Position numbers and translations under genes: made by a program | DNA from: Bog-473 sp963755495 | GTDB lineage: Bacteria > Actinomycetota > Acidimicrobiia > Acidimicrobiales > RAAP-2 | NCBI GenBank assembly: GCA_963755495.1 | Contig: CAVWJS010000011.1 | Location: 186,001 to 250,000 of the forward strand | Length of the DNA stretch: 64,000 bases | Reading direction: 5' to 3' | Shown: positions 53,216 through 62,255 of the stretch, piece after piece | Layout of the letters: each line of letters begins with the position of its first letter | Position numbering within the stretch: the first letter of the stretch is position 1 | Notes under the pieces: model-generated | What the model was told of the DNA's origin: nothing | Database searches by the model: none | Seen by the model: the letters and a program-made list of their open reading frames with translations, nothing else

Positions 53216-53952
53216 CTCAACTAGGCGTGGTACTAAGGGCCGAGGGCCTGCGGAAAGAGTACGGCCAGGGCAACGGATCGGTGCGGGCCGTTGAGGGGAT
53301 CACCCTCGAGGTCCTACGTGGCGAAACGGTGGCCATCATTGGCCCGAGTGGGTGCGGCAAGTCGACCTTGTTGTATTTGCTCGGTGGCCTCGAACGGCCG
53401 TCGACAGGCAGGCTTTGGCTTGCCGGCGAACAGTTCGATCACATGCCGGAGTCCCGGCTCGCGCGCCTGCGTCGTACAACGATTGGTTTTGTCTTTCAGG
53501 CATTTCATCTGGTCGACGAGCTGACAGCGCTTGAGAACATAGAGCTTCCAGTGCTTCTCGCCGGCGGGTCTCCCCGATCGGCGCGGCACCGGGCGACGGA
53601 ACTCCTCGAGCAGATAGGTATGTCAGAGCGTTCTCGCCACCTTCCCTCTGAGCTCTCGGGCGGACAGCGTCAGCGTGTCGCGATAGCGCGTGCTCTGGCC
53701 AACGAACCCACGTTGGTGCTTGCTGACGAACCTACGGGCAACCTTGACAGCGATGCAACAACGGATGTACTGCGGCTGTTCGATCAGCTCCACCTCAACG
53801 GTCAGACAGTAGTAATCGTGACCCACGACGAAAGGGTTGCTGCGACCGCTGACCGACTCATCTCGATGCGCGACGGCGAGTTCGTAGACGAAGCGCGGCT
53901 GACCGGAGGTACGACACGAGGGCTAAGCGCCATCAGCGGGCTTGAGGGGTAG
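53212..53952 (+). CDS. ABC transporter ATP-binding protein (MacB/LolD type)
   Basis: A 246-residue ATPase with Walker A IGPSGCGKSTLLYLLGG (near residue 44), the Q-loop FVFQAFHLVDELTALENIELP, signature LSGGQRQRVAIARALA, Walker B LVLADEPTGNLDS and the H-loop VVIVTHDERVA. The LVDELTALENIELP segment is typical of the FtsX-type export family. It is coupled to PadR upstream and followed five bases later by its permease. Confidence 0.95.
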   Translation: MTQLGVVLRAEGLRKEYGQGNGSVRAVEGITLEVLRGETVAIIGPSGCGKSTLLYLLGGLERPSTGRLWLAGEQFDHMPESRLARLRRTTIGFVFQAFHLVDELTALENIELPVLLAGGSPRSARHRATELLEQIGMSERSRHLPSELSGGQRQRVAIARALANEPTLVLADEPTGNLDSDATTDVLRLFDQLHLNGQTVVIVTHDERVAATADRLISMRDGEFVDEARLTGGTTRGLSAISGLEG

Positions 53953-53957
53953 TCGAG

Positions 53958-55739
53958 ATGGGACGCACTCTCCTGGTGTGGCGGCTCGTGGCCGGCGACC
54001 TGAGGCGGCGAAAGCTGCAGGCGCTCCTTCTGGTCCTGCTAGTGGTGACAACCACTTCGACGCTCACCCTTGCGCTCACGTTGCGCCACTCAAGTCAGAA
54101 TCCATTCGCACGGACGCAGGCCGCCACGAAAGGCCCCGACTTTGTGGCCGAGAACGGCCCAGCGCCGGGGTCTACCCGCGCACCGTCCATTGGTCAGTTC
54201 AAACCCCTGCTACACGCTGACGGAGTCGCCGCGACGGCGGGACCGTTCCCGGTCGCGTTCACCCGGCTCACTGCCAAAGGGATTGACGTTCCAGTAGACG
54301 CCGAAGGCCGCGACCCCGGACCATCTGACGTCGACCAGCCGTTGCTCACGGCTGGGCACTGGATTACATCGGGAGGCGCTGTCTTTGAGCAGGGGCTTGC
54401 CAAGGCTCTCGGTCTACACGTTGGCGACGAGGTTTCTGTAGGAGGACATCGTCTTCAGGTTGTCGGGATCGCACTCACCACGGCACAGCCGTTCTACCCG
54501 GCCTCGACGCCCGGTCTAATCTGGGTAACGCGCCAAGACACTGTGGCGCTCGCGACTGCGAACGAGCCGCTCGGCTACGTCTTAGACATCAAGATGGCAC
54601 CGGACGCGCCGCCGCACGCTCTCGATGCACCTGCGAATGCCTTCAGCACCGCTGGTGGCGTTCCCGCGAGTGTGCAACCCGCATCAGCCATCCAAGCTGC
54701 CGACTATCGAGTAATCGGGCTTGATCAAAAGGTGCTACTGCTTGCCACCACCTTGTTGGCGATCCTCGCGGTTTCCAGCATCGCCGTTCTCGTCGGCGGC
54801 CGGATGGCCGAGCAGACCCGTCGGGTCGGGCTCCTTAAAGCCGCAGGAGCCTCGCCGGGGTTCGTCGGAGCAGTATTGCTCACTGAAAACGTCATCCTGG
54901 CGTTGGTGGCAGCCGCCGTCGGGTTGGCTTCGGGTGCGCTAATAGCTCCGAACCTTGCCAGTCCCGGCGACGGATTGTTGGGCGGCGCTCCTTCCCCGTC
55001 ACTGACAGGTTCGACCGCCGCCCTTGTGATCAGCATCGCATTACTCGTAGCCGTGGGCTCCACCCTGGTACCAGCTGTCCGGGCAGCGCGAATCAGCACG
55101 CTGCACGCCCTTCACAATCCTGCGACAGCACCGCGACGGCATCAGTTGCTCGTTTCTGTTTCAACCCATCTACCGATCCCATTGCTACTGGCACTGCGGC
55201 TTATCGCCCGGCGCGGTCGAAGGACGCTGCTCACTACATCCAGCCTTACGATTACTGTGATGATGGTTGTCGCCGCGCTAACTGTGCAGCAGCAGCTCGC
55301 GAATCATCAGAACCATGCGGCGGCCAGCTTTGTCTCGAACTCGGCAATTTACGAGAGCGCGAACCACGTCCTCATCGCCGTGAGCGTAGCTCTGGCCTGT
55401 CTAGCGGCGATATGTACGGTCTTCACGGCCTGGGCGACAGTGATCGACACGAGAATCGCAACGGCCCTGGCCCGAGCACTCGGCGCCACACCACGCCAGC
55501 TCACCGCCGGCACAACGGCAGCACAGATGCTCCCTGCCCTTGTCGCCGCATGTCTTGGGATCCCGCTCGGGTTGCTGCTTTATCAGGTCGTTGGCGGAGA
55601 CCTCAGCACCGCGACGCCGCCTATCTGGTCCCTGCTCGCCGTTATTCCTGCAACCTTGATCGGGGTGGCTCTCGCCACCGGGCTACCTGCCAGGATCGGC
55701 GCCCATCAGCCGGTCGCCGAGATCTTGCGGTCCGACTGA
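53958..55739 (+). CDS. FtsX-family ABC transporter permease
   Basis: A 593-residue permease with an N-terminal helix (ALLLVLLVVTTTSTLTLAL), a large extracytoplasmic domain, and two FtsX modules: VLLLATTLLAILAVSSIAVLVGGRMAEQTRRVGLLKAAGAS and a C-terminal set (VLIAVSVALACLAAICTVF, MLPALVAACLGIPLGLLLY, LLAVIPATLIGVALATGLPA). It ends HQPVAEILRSD, as these permeases do. It works with the preceding ATPase to export a lipid-like, peptide or drug substrate. Confidence 0.92.
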   Translation: MGRTLLVWRLVAGDLRRRKLQALLLVLLVVTTTSTLTLALTLRHSSQNPFARTQAATKGPDFVAENGPAPGSTRAPSIGQFKPLLHADGVAATAGPFPVAFTRLTAKGIDVPVDAEGRDPGPSDVDQPLLTAGHWITSGGAVFEQGLAKALGLHVGDEVSVGGHRLQVVGIALTTAQPFYPASTPGLIWVTRQDTVALATANEPLGYVLDIKMAPDAPPHALDAPANAFSTAGGVPASVQPASAIQAADYRVIGLDQKVLLLATTLLAILAVSSIAVLVGGRMAEQTRRVGLLKAAGASPGFVGAVLLTENVILALVAAAVGLASGALIAPNLASPGDGLLGGAPSPSLTGSTAALVISIALLVAVGSTLVPAVRAARISTLHALHNPATAPRRHQLLVSVSTHLPIPLLLALRLIARRGRRTLLTTSSLTITVMMVVAALTVQQQLANHQNHAAASFVSNSAIYESANHVLIAVSVALACLAAICTVFTAWATVIDTRIATALARALGATPRQLTAGTTAAQMLPALVAACLGIPLGLLLYQVVGGDLSTATPPIWSLLAVIPATLIGVALATGLPARIGAHQPVAEILRSD

Positions 55740-55744
55740 TTCCG

Positions 55745-56170
55745 ATGACCAGTCCGCTGTCACCCAATCTTGACCGCGATCGATTTGCGAGTGAAGCGCT
55801 GAACTCGAGCGCCATGACTAATGGATTGTTTGAGGCGGGTCGACTCCTGCGACTCCTAGATGGTCGCTGGACGTTGGCTGTCCTGGCCGAACTGGCTGAC
55901 GGAGGACACCGTTATCAAGAGCTTCACAGTGCGCTGAATGGAATCTCACACAAGGTCCTCACCGATACGCTGCGTCGAGCCGAGCGTGACGGATTTATTG
56001 GGCGGTGCCTGGATCCCCAACGCGTGGAGACCGCAATGCTCTATGAGCTGACCGATCTAGGGCGATCCCTAGACGAACCACTCGAGGCTTTCCGACAATG
56101 GATCAAGACTTACTGGCACACGGTGGAGGCCGCACACGCGAGGTGGGACGGCCTTGACAAGGTTGGATAA
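55745..56170 (+). CDS. HxlR-family transcriptional regulator
   Basis: A 141-residue winged-helix protein with RLLDGRWTLAVLAELADGGHRYQELHSALNGISHKVLTDTLRRAERDGFI and YELTDLGRSLDEPLEAFRQWI. HxlR proteins sense aldehydes, quinones or redox stress. The usual N-terminal Cys of the redox type is not visible, since the segment here reads NGLFEAGRLLRLL. It starts five bases after the permease stop, so it belongs to the same transcription unit. Confidence 0.9.
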   Translation: MTSPLSPNLDRDRFASEALNSSAMTNGLFEAGRLLRLLDGRWTLAVLAELADGGHRYQELHSALNGISHKVLTDTLRRAERDGFIGRCLDPQRVETAMLYELTDLGRSLDEPLEAFRQWIKTYWHTVEAAHARWDGLDKVG

Positions 56171-56186
56171 GCGGAGGAGGAACAGC

Positions 56187-56264
56187 GTGGACTCAACTGA
56201 AACCACCAACGTCGACAAGCCCGAGAGACAATTCACGAAGCAGCGCAGCACCACGGGAGGGTGA
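56187..56264 (+). CDS. 25-codon leader-like small ORF
   Basis: GTG at 56,187 opens a 25-residue polar peptide (MDSTETTNVDKPERQFTKQR...) that ends two bases before the DUF2182 ATG. GGAGGAGG eight bases upstream is a strong ribosome-binding site, stronger than those of most genes here. It may be a leader or coupling peptide, or the remnant of a larger gene. Function unknown. Confidence 0.45.
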   Translation: MDSTETTNVDKPERQFTKQRSTTGG

Positions 56265-56266
56265 CA

Positions 56267-56977
56267 ATGTTCGGAACCGAATGGACAATTGCGGAACCCC
56301 CTGTTCGTAGAGGCCTCTCAACGAACGCCAAGACAATTGCCCTGATAACAGCCGCATTGATCGCGACCGTTGGTGTCGCAGCCGTCTCCTGGGTCGTCGC
56401 GATCCACGAGATGAACGGGATGAATATGGGGGTTCAGTCAGGTCTCGGATCTTTTGGGTTCTTTCTCGCCCTATGGGTGTGGATGATGGCGGCAATGATG
56501 TTGCCAGGCGCGCTGCCCGCCGTCGTGAGAGACACGCTTGTGTCTAAACAGATTCGCTCCGTGCCTCTGTTCGTGGTGTCGTACCTCGCGGTGTGGGCGA
56601 TCGTGGGTGTCGCTGTATATGAGCTCTATCGGCCTCACTCGACGGTCGCTGCCGGCGCGGTGACCATCGCGGCAGGCATCTACGAGCTCACGCCGCCCAA
56701 GCGGCATTTTCGTCGCCGCTGCCGTGAGACCGTCAGCTCTGGGCTCGGCTTCGGATTCTTCTGTGTCGGCTCAAGCATCGGGCTGATGGCGGTGCTTGTG
56801 GCGCTTGGCGTGATGAGCATTATCTGGATGATTGCAGTGGCCGTCTTGATAGTCGCCCAGAAGCTTCTGCCCGCGAAATCTGCCATCGACGTCCCTCTAG
56901 CCTTAATGATCATCGGATTTGGAATCCTGATCGTTATCGCGCCCTCATCGGTTCCCGGACTCATTCCACCTATGTGA
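56267..56977 (+). CDS. DUF2182 integral membrane protein
   Basis: A 236-residue protein with six or so transmembrane helices. The family signature is the first-loop HEMNGMNMG and the helix WVWMMAAMMLPGALPAV, with a Cys-containing GFFCVGSSIGLMAVLVALG later. DUF2182 proteins are described as predicted metal-binding membrane proteins, often next to DUF1326 genes, which are absent here. GGGAGG precedes the ATG at 56,267. It is followed by a DUF899 gene. Confidence 0.85.
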   Translation: MFGTEWTIAEPPVRRGLSTNAKTIALITAALIATVGVAAVSWVVAIHEMNGMNMGVQSGLGSFGFFLALWVWMMAAMMLPGALPAVVRDTLVSKQIRSVPLFVVSYLAVWAIVGVAVYELYRPHSTVAAGAVTIAAGIYELTPPKRHFRRRCRETVSSGLGFGFFCVGSSIGLMAVLVALGVMSIIWMIAVAVLIVAQKLLPAKSAIDVPLALMIIGFGILIVIAPSSVPGLIPPM

Positions 56978-57033
56978 ACCATTTCGCCTCAACGGCGACC
57001 CACGCTCGTTGCAACGACAAGGAGACTTAGCTA

Positions 57034-57831
57034 GTGCCTGATCACAAGACCGGTACACGTGAGGAGTGGTTCACTGCGGCCGAAGAGCTACTCAGCCGCG
57101 AGAAGGAGTTCACTCGATTGGGCGACGAACTTGCCCGACGGCGTCGAGAGCTCCCTTGGGTGCGCGTCGACAAGGAGTATGTGCTTCAGACTTCTGACGG
57201 GGCGAGGAGGCTGTCGGAATTGTTCGATGGCTGTACGCAACTGGTGATCTACCATTTCATGTTCGGCCCCCAATACGACGGCGGATGTCCCGCATGTTCG
57301 TCGACCGCCGACAGCTTCAATGGCGTTTTGGCCCACCTCAAGGCGTGCGACGTGACGTTGATCTGCGTGTCTCGTGCTCCGATCGACAAGCTGCTCGACT
57401 ATCGGGAGCGAATGGGTTGGAGCTTCAACTGGGCATCCAGCCACGAGAGCGATTTCAACTTTGATTACGGCGTTTCGGCCGGACAGGGGATGCCACACGC
57501 AGCACCTGCTCCGCTGCACGAGGCCAACGAGATCGCGCTCTTGAGGGTTCTGAACGAGCAGCCCGCTGTCCGCGAGACATTGCCACTGGTCACGAGTCAG
57601 AACGCGACAGCGACGGGGACGAGCATCGACGGGTATTTCTCCGAGGGCCACGGTGTGAGCACCTTCGCTCTTGAAGGCGACTCCGTCTACCACTGCTATT
57701 CCAGCTATGCCCGCGGTACGGAAGCCCTGATGGGCTACTACGCGATCCTCGATCGGGCCCCAAAAGGCCGCGGCGAGGACGGTCAGCCCATGAGTTGGCT
57801 GCGTCGCCGCGACGAATACGAGAGCGAGTGA
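57034..57831 (+). CDS. DUF899 thioredoxin-fold protein (first copy)
   Basis: A 265-residue member of DUF899, a thioredoxin-like family of predicted dithiol oxidoreductases. It has TRLGDELARRRRELPWVRVDKEYVLQT, LVIYHFMFGPQYDGGCPACSS with a CxxC near residues 85-88, VTLICVSRAPIDKLLDYRERMGW, and a C-terminal YHCYSSYARGTEALMGYYAILDRAPKGR. The GTG at 57,034 is chosen after AAGGAG. The substrate is not established for the family. Confidence 0.88.
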   Translation: MPDHKTGTREEWFTAAEELLSREKEFTRLGDELARRRRELPWVRVDKEYVLQTSDGARRLSELFDGCTQLVIYHFMFGPQYDGGCPACSSTADSFNGVLAHLKACDVTLICVSRAPIDKLLDYRERMGWSFNWASSHESDFNFDYGVSAGQGMPHAAPAPLHEANEIALLRVLNEQPAVRETLPLVTSQNATATGTSIDGYFSEGHGVSTFALEGDSVYHCYSSYARGTEALMGYYAILDRAPKGRGEDGQPMSWLRRRDEYESE

Positions 57832-58026
57832 ATCATAGAACGCCTTTGCTCTCGGCGTTTCAGCGGTTCGGTGATTTCCGCTCGATTCCCGATGAAAATT
57901 GTTGGCCCCTACCTGGCGGTGACCGATGACGAGCATTCCCGTCGTGTGCCTCCGAGCGAGACCTGAAATTCGGTCTTTGGCTCTACGCCAAGAATCCCTT
58001 CAAAGATTCACGCAAGGAGGAAAACG

Positions 58027-58791
58027 ATGACTGACGAAACACACGAATTCGAGCTTTCAAACCTGCCGCCGGTGGTCGAGCGGCAGAAATTCGAAGTCGC
58101 GATCGATGGAATACGACGCCGAGAGAAGGACCACACCCGGGAAGGCGATGCTATTGCCGCGGCTCGAAGGCGGCTGCCGATGGTCGAAATGGATCCAAAC
58201 CTCACCCTGGCAGGCCCTGAGGGCCCAGTGACGTTGCTCGACGCGTTCGAGGGGCGCCGCCAGCTCATCGCGTACTACTTCATGTGGTGGGAAGGTCACT
58301 CTTCGGCCGAGCAATGCGAAGGCTGCACCTGGGTCACGACGCAGATGTCCGAGCTCTCGTACCTTCACTCACGCGACATTACGTTCGCCGTGCTCTGCCA
58401 GGGTCCATACGACGAGAGCGTTCGCTACCGAGATTTCATGGATTGGAAGATGCCCTGGTATTCTGCGAAAGACTCCCTGGAAGAACTCCTCGTCGGACGA
58501 GAGCTCGGTTTATTCCATCTCGTGTGTTATGTGCGTGAAGGGGACCGGGTCTTCGAGACCTACTGGACGTCGCGGCGCGGCGCAGAGGTCATGGACAACA
58601 ACTACGCCCTGATGGATCTCACGGTCTACGGGCGGCAAGAATCTTGGGAGGACTCGCCCGAAGGGTGGCCCCAGCAGTGCTCGTTCACAAGGTCGAGTTC
58701 CGGAGCACCGGACTGGACGCCAGCCGATTGGCCTGGGGGCCGGCCCATCGCCCAATGGCCTCGCATTTCTGCCGGCAGATCGTTCGACTGA
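58027..58791 (+). CDS. DUF899 thioredoxin-fold protein (second copy)
   Basis: A 254-residue DUF899 protein with RRREKDHTREGDAIAAARRRLPMVEM, LIAYYFMWWEGHSSAEQCEGCTW (CxxC near residue 97), FAVLCQGPYDESVRYRDFMDW and VFETYWTSRRGAEVMDNNYALMDLTVYGRQESWED. It is clearly diverged from the first copy, so this is not a recent duplication. GGAGGAAAACG precedes the ATG. The gap 57,832-58,026 between the copies holds nothing I recognise. Confidence 0.88.
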   Translation: MTDETHEFELSNLPPVVERQKFEVAIDGIRRREKDHTREGDAIAAARRRLPMVEMDPNLTLAGPEGPVTLLDAFEGRRQLIAYYFMWWEGHSSAEQCEGCTWVTTQMSELSYLHSRDITFAVLCQGPYDESVRYRDFMDWKMPWYSAKDSLEELLVGRELGLFHLVCYVREGDRVFETYWTSRRGAEVMDNNYALMDLTVYGRQESWEDSPEGWPQQCSFTRSSSGAPDWTPADWPGGRPIAQWPRISAGRSFD

Positions 58792-58994
58792 CAGCACTCT
58801 GACTCTCGGCCCAAAGGCGAGCATCAACCGATTGCAGATCCAGAGGGAGCCGCCAGCAGATGACGGACTTTGAGGAGTTTGAAATGACGGGTCACGATTT
58901 CACGACGACAATTGCCCGCTCTCTCAAGGCAGTACCAGTAGTACGAGGGTTGCCACCACCAAAGGGGTCTCGCGCAGACTTGTCGAATGCGGCG

Positions 58995-59372
58995 TCAAAT
59001 CTGAGGGCGCGAGGGATCCGAAGGCGAAGACTGCTCTTTCCGGCCTTCTGTGTGTGCGGTTTCGGAGAGGCGTTTGATCGTGGCGAGCCGACGGTCCCAC
59101 TGGGCGGCGAGATTTGTCATGGCGCGAGTCGCTTCATCCAGGCGACCGGCTTCAACATGGTAGAGAACTTCACGCCCTTGTTTGCGCCGACCGACCAATC
59201 CGACATCCTCGAGGATGACGAGGTGTTTCGATACCGCCTGACGGGTGAATGGCACCTTGTGTGACAACCAACTAGCACTGACTTCGCCATTGGTGACGAT
59301 CAGATCGAGCACCCGGCGACGTGAGGGGTCGCCGACGGCCGCCCAGAGCTCGTCGTCGGTCGCCGTCGTCAT
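58995..59372 (-). CDS. ArsR-type helix-turn-helix regulator
   Basis: A 125-residue winged-helix protein: WAAVGDPSRRRVLDLIVTNGEVSASWLSHKVPFTRQAVSKHLVILEDVGLVGRRKQGREVLYHVEAGRLDEATRAM. No metal-binding Cys cluster is present, so it belongs to the group paired with SRPBCC/AHSA1 proteins. It begins five bases after the SRPBCC gene on the same strand. It likely controls this pair and the divergent exporter. Its stop lies about 200 bp from the second DUF899 gene; I support no gene between them. Confidence 0.92.
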   Translation of the reverse strand: MTTATDDELWAAVGDPSRRRVLDLIVTNGEVSASWLSHKVPFTRQAVSKHLVILEDVGLVGRRKQGREVLYHVEAGRLDEATRAMTNLAAQWDRRLATIKRLSETAHTEGRKEQSSPSDPSRPQI

Positions 59373-59377
59373 CTGGC

Positions 59378-59821
59378 TCAGGACCCCGACAGGACGCGAT
59401 CAAGACGATCCAAGAACTCGCCCCAACCTTCTCGGTGTTCGTCCGCATAGCGCTGCTTTTCGGCATCGGGCCACTCACAGAGCTCGTGTCCGCTTTCGAT
59501 CACGCGAAGGCGGGTTCGCTCCTCGCCTTCGGGCGTCAGAGTGAATTCGACGAGCATCGAGTTGCCGACGGCCGGCTCCTCGTTGTGTGGATAGTTCCAG
59601 CGGAAGGAGAAGCGCGTCGGGGGATCGACCGTCTCGACGACTACCGGTCCCCCTTGGTCCCCGAACTGCATGTAGCCACGGGACCCTTGTTCGACGACGA
59701 GATCCACCCGATCGGCGAACCACTGGCTCATCTGATCGGGCTCCGTAATGGTCCTCCACACCACCTCCGCCGGCGCTTCGATCAGCACGTCCCGCTCAAT
59801 CTCTAGGCCAGACACGGTCAC
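59378..59821 (-). CDS. SRPBCC (AHSA1-like) domain protein
   Basis: A 147-residue START-like protein: EIERDVLIEAPAEVVWRTITEPDQMSQWFADRVDL, FGDQGGPVVVETVDPPTRFSFRWNYPH and ERTRLRVIESGHELCEWPDAEKQRYADEHREGWGEFLDRL. AHSA1-like proteins in ArsR operons bind hydrophobic ligands in a central cavity. It is the first gene of the minus-strand pair and is divergent from the MFS gene across a 132-bp control region. Confidence 0.92.
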   Translation of the reverse strand: MTVSGLEIERDVLIEAPAEVVWRTITEPDQMSQWFADRVDLVVEQGSRGYMQFGDQGGPVVVETVDPPTRFSFRWNYPHNEEPAVGNSMLVEFTLTPEGEERTRLRVIESGHELCEWPDAEKQRYADEHREGWGEFLDRLDRVLSGS

Positions 59822-59881
59822 CCTGCTCCTCTCGGCAACTCTCAGAACTGCAACTCATAGTAGCACGTCAGAGGCCAATAC

Positions 59882-59934
59882 GCAACTTTGGGTTGCGCAT
59901 CGGAAGAGAAAGTGCTACCTTTGGTTGCACATCG
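59882..59934 (+). promoter_or_regulatory. Operator region between divergent SRPBCC-arsR and MFS genes
   Basis: GCAAC-TTTGG-GTTGC at 59,882-59,896 is a perfect five-base inverted repeat. A 15/16-bp element CTTTGG(G)TTGC(G/A)CATCG occurs twice, at 59,886-59,902 and 59,919-59,934, about three helical turns apart. This is a plausible ArsR-type operator arrangement controlling both directions; binding is inferred. Confidence 0.55.
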
Positions 59935-59953
59935 ACTGAAGAGGAGAAAGACC

Positions 59954-61489
59954 ATGTCAACGGCCGTGCTCACCAAGAAAAGCGGGTCCCAGACGGCACT
60001 TCGCCGGCAAGGCGCTGAGTCCCAAGCCAGGCGTCCGGCCCGTTCGTTCGACCGGCGCTGGCCGGCGTTTGGCCTGCTGCTGGTGGCCTACTTCATGACC
60101 ATCGTGGACTTCACGATTGTCAACGTTGCCCTGCCCAGCATTGGGCGCTCACTCCACTTCCCAGAGGCTGATTTGCAGTGGTTGGTCACGGCTTACGGTC
60201 TGACCTTCGCGGGCTTCGTGCTGTTGGGCGGCCGCACCGCCGACCTCCTTGGTCGGCGGTGCATGCTCATGGCAGGCCTGGCCATCTTCACCGGCGCCTC
60301 GCTCGGGGGCGGGCTCGCATCCTCGGACACCTTCCTGATCGTGTTGCGGGGGATCCAGGGCTTCGGTGCCGCGCTCGTGCTCCCGGCCGCGCTCTCGATC
60401 GTGACGAACATGTTCCCCGAAGGCACCGAGCGCAACAAGGCACTCGGGATCTGGGGCGGTGTCGGTGCCTTGGGGGGCACCGTGGGGCTCTTGGCCGGGG
60501 GCATCCTGACGACCTACGTCGGATGGCAGTGCATCTTCTATTTCAACGTTCCCATCGGAGTCTGCGCCTTAATCATGGCCCCGAGGGTGGTGCCCGAAAG
60601 CCGCAGCCGGGACGGTCGCCGGCATTACGACCCGTTCGGTGCGATCTCGATCACCGCTGCGCTGCTGGTATATGTCTATGCCGTTTCCGAAGCCCCGCAG
60701 GTCGGGTGGGCGTCTCCTTGGACGATCGGCCTGCTCGGGGTCGGCACCGCGTTGCTCGTGTGTTTCTTGCTCGTCGAATCCAAGGTGCAAGCGCCGCTCC
60801 TGCCGCTACGACTGTTTCGGCTCAGCAGTGTGGCGGGATCGAACGTCGTCGGCTTCCTGATCGGCACGAGTTTCTTGACCTTCGTCTTCCTGGGCACCCT
60901 GTACATGCAGCAGGTGCTCGGCTACTCGGCCCTTGCCGCCGGCGCCGCCTGGATGACGGCCTCTGTCACCTCGGCCGCAGTCTCTTTCAGCGGCCTGTCT
61001 CAGAAGGCCGTGACCAAGACCTCGCCCAAGCACGTGATGGTCCTTGGCATGACCCTTATCGGGATCGCCATGCTGTGGGCGGCGCAGGCTCCGGCCAATG
61101 GGAGCTTCTGGGCGAATCTGGCCGGCCCGTTCTTCGTGGGAGGGATCGGGACTGCCTTCAGCTTCGTTCCGGTTTCCATCGGTGGACTCACCGGAGTCGC
61201 CGCGAGCGACGCCGGTATTGCCTCTGGTCTGCTCAGCACCTCGCAGAATGTCGGTGGCGCGATCGGCGTGGCTGTCGCCTCCTCCCTTGCGGCGTCCCAG
61301 TTCCACGCAGTGATCGAACACGGTGCGACCAATGCAGTCGCGCTCACCGCTGGCATGCACGTCGCCTGCACGGTCTCTGGACTCAGTGCGCTGCTTGCCA
61401 TTCCTGCCGCGCTCATTCTCATTCGGGCTCGGAGGCCTAAGGCGACGAGCGTGCAGCCGGCCGACGTGGCACTCGCCTGCGGCAGCTGA
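59954..61489 (+). CDS. DHA2-family MFS drug exporter
   Basis: A 511-residue, 14-helix EmrB/QacA-type exporter, intact. TM1 FGLLLVAYFMTIVDFTIVNVALPSIG carries motif D1 with its Asp, followed by WLVTAYGLTFAGFVLLGGRTADLLGRRCM (motif A), VLRGIQGFGAALVLPAAL (motif B) and GGTVGLLAGGILTTYVGWQCIFYFNVPIG (motif C). The C-terminal half includes SDAGIASGLLSTSQNVGGAIGVAVAS. GAGGAGAAAG precedes the ATG at 59,954. It likely exports a hydrophobic drug with proton antiport, under the adjacent ArsR protein. Confidence 0.94.
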   Translation: MSTAVLTKKSGSQTALRRQGAESQARRPARSFDRRWPAFGLLLVAYFMTIVDFTIVNVALPSIGRSLHFPEADLQWLVTAYGLTFAGFVLLGGRTADLLGRRCMLMAGLAIFTGASLGGGLASSDTFLIVLRGIQGFGAALVLPAALSIVTNMFPEGTERNKALGIWGGVGALGGTVGLLAGGILTTYVGWQCIFYFNVPIGVCALIMAPRVVPESRSRDGRRHYDPFGAISITAALLVYVYAVSEAPQVGWASPWTIGLLGVGTALLVCFLLVESKVQAPLLPLRLFRLSSVAGSNVVGFLIGTSFLTFVFLGTLYMQQVLGYSALAAGAAWMTASVTSAAVSFSGLSQKAVTKTSPKHVMVLGMTLIGIAMLWAAQAPANGSFWANLAGPFFVGGIGTAFSFVPVSIGGLTGVAASDAGIASGLLSTSQNVGGAIGVAVASSLAASQFHAVIEHGATNAVALTAGMHVACTVSGLSALLAIPAALILIRARRPKATSVQPADVALACGS

Positions 61490-61532
61490 AGTTCGCCCAA
61501 TCAATACGACATTTGACACGAAAGGAGCCGAA

Positions 61533-62051
61533 ATGACTGACCTGAACCCCACAGAGAGCTTTACCTACACGATCTACATCCAGGCTTCACCCGAACAAAT
61601 CTGGCGTGGTCTCACCGAACCGACGATGACCACCCAATATTGGAGACATCAGCAGGCCGGTCCGAAGACTTTCCGCTCAGAATGGACGACGGGTTCCACG
61701 TGGGACCTCGAACACCCTGAGGTCGGTCTCGTCGTCAGCGATCCCGAGCAGGTGATCCTCGAGGCCGATCCCTACCGCCGACTGCGGTACACGTGGCATA
61801 CGTTCACGCCAGAGTGGGTGAGCAAAGTTGGGATGGATGAGGCGACGGGCAACGCATGGCGGGCTGGGACCCGCTCCACCGTGACCTACGACATCGAGCC
61901 TGTAGCAGTGGGAACCACGAAGTTCACGGTCACTCATTCGGGTTTCACACCTGGGAGCCCCGTCTTGCGCGGGGTGTCGGAAGGTTGGCCAGCTGTGCTC
62001 TCCAGTCTCAAGACTCTCCTCGAAACAGGAAGTGCGTTGTCCACGTCTTAG
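61533..62051 (+). CDS. SRPBCC (AHSA1-like) domain protein
   Basis: A 172-residue START-like protein: TESFTYTIYIQASPEQIWRGLTEPTMTTQYWRHQQAG, WTTGSTWDLEHPEVGLVVSDPEQVILEADPYRRLRYTWHTF and TKFTVTHSGFTPGSPVLRGVSEGWPAVLSSLKTLLETG. AAAGGAG precedes the ATG at 61,533. It lies 43 bp after the MFS gene on the same strand. It is related in fold but not closely in sequence to the SRPBCC protein at 59,378. Ligand unknown. Confidence 0.92.
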   Translation: MTDLNPTESFTYTIYIQASPEQIWRGLTEPTMTTQYWRHQQAGPKTFRSEWTTGSTWDLEHPEVGLVVSDPEQVILEADPYRRLRYTWHTFTPEWVSKVGMDEATGNAWRAGTRSTVTYDIEPVAVGTTKFTVTHSGFTPGSPVLRGVSEGWPAVLSSLKTLLETGSALSTS

Positions 62052-62212
62052 AAGCCCTCTTTCGATCCCACGAAAATCCCACGGATTCGGATTCCCGTGT
62101 CAGCGATCACTTCGCAGGTTCCAAGCCCGATTCGTCCATTCTCCCAGCTAGTCGGCCGACTCGGTACTACAGGCTCGATCTGTAAAGTTCCTGGTGGACG
62201 ACACTTCTAGGT

Positions 62213-62255
62213 CTCATAACCCGAAGGTCGCAGGTTCAAATCCTGCCCCCGCCAC
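62213..62255 (+). repeat. Attachment-site copy (attR), partial tRNA-fMet duplicate
   Basis: This is an exact 43-bp copy of tRNA-fMet positions 51,780-51,822 and lacks the 5' half, so it is not a functional tRNA. After the repeat it reads TCAAAA, whereas the tRNA copy continues as CATTG and encodes the full CCA. It marks the right border of the island. Confidence 0.93.

Noticed and set aside
58860..59264. Plus-strand 134-residue ORF
   Set aside because: It overlaps the well-supported ArsR gene on the opposite strand and has no recognisable motif.
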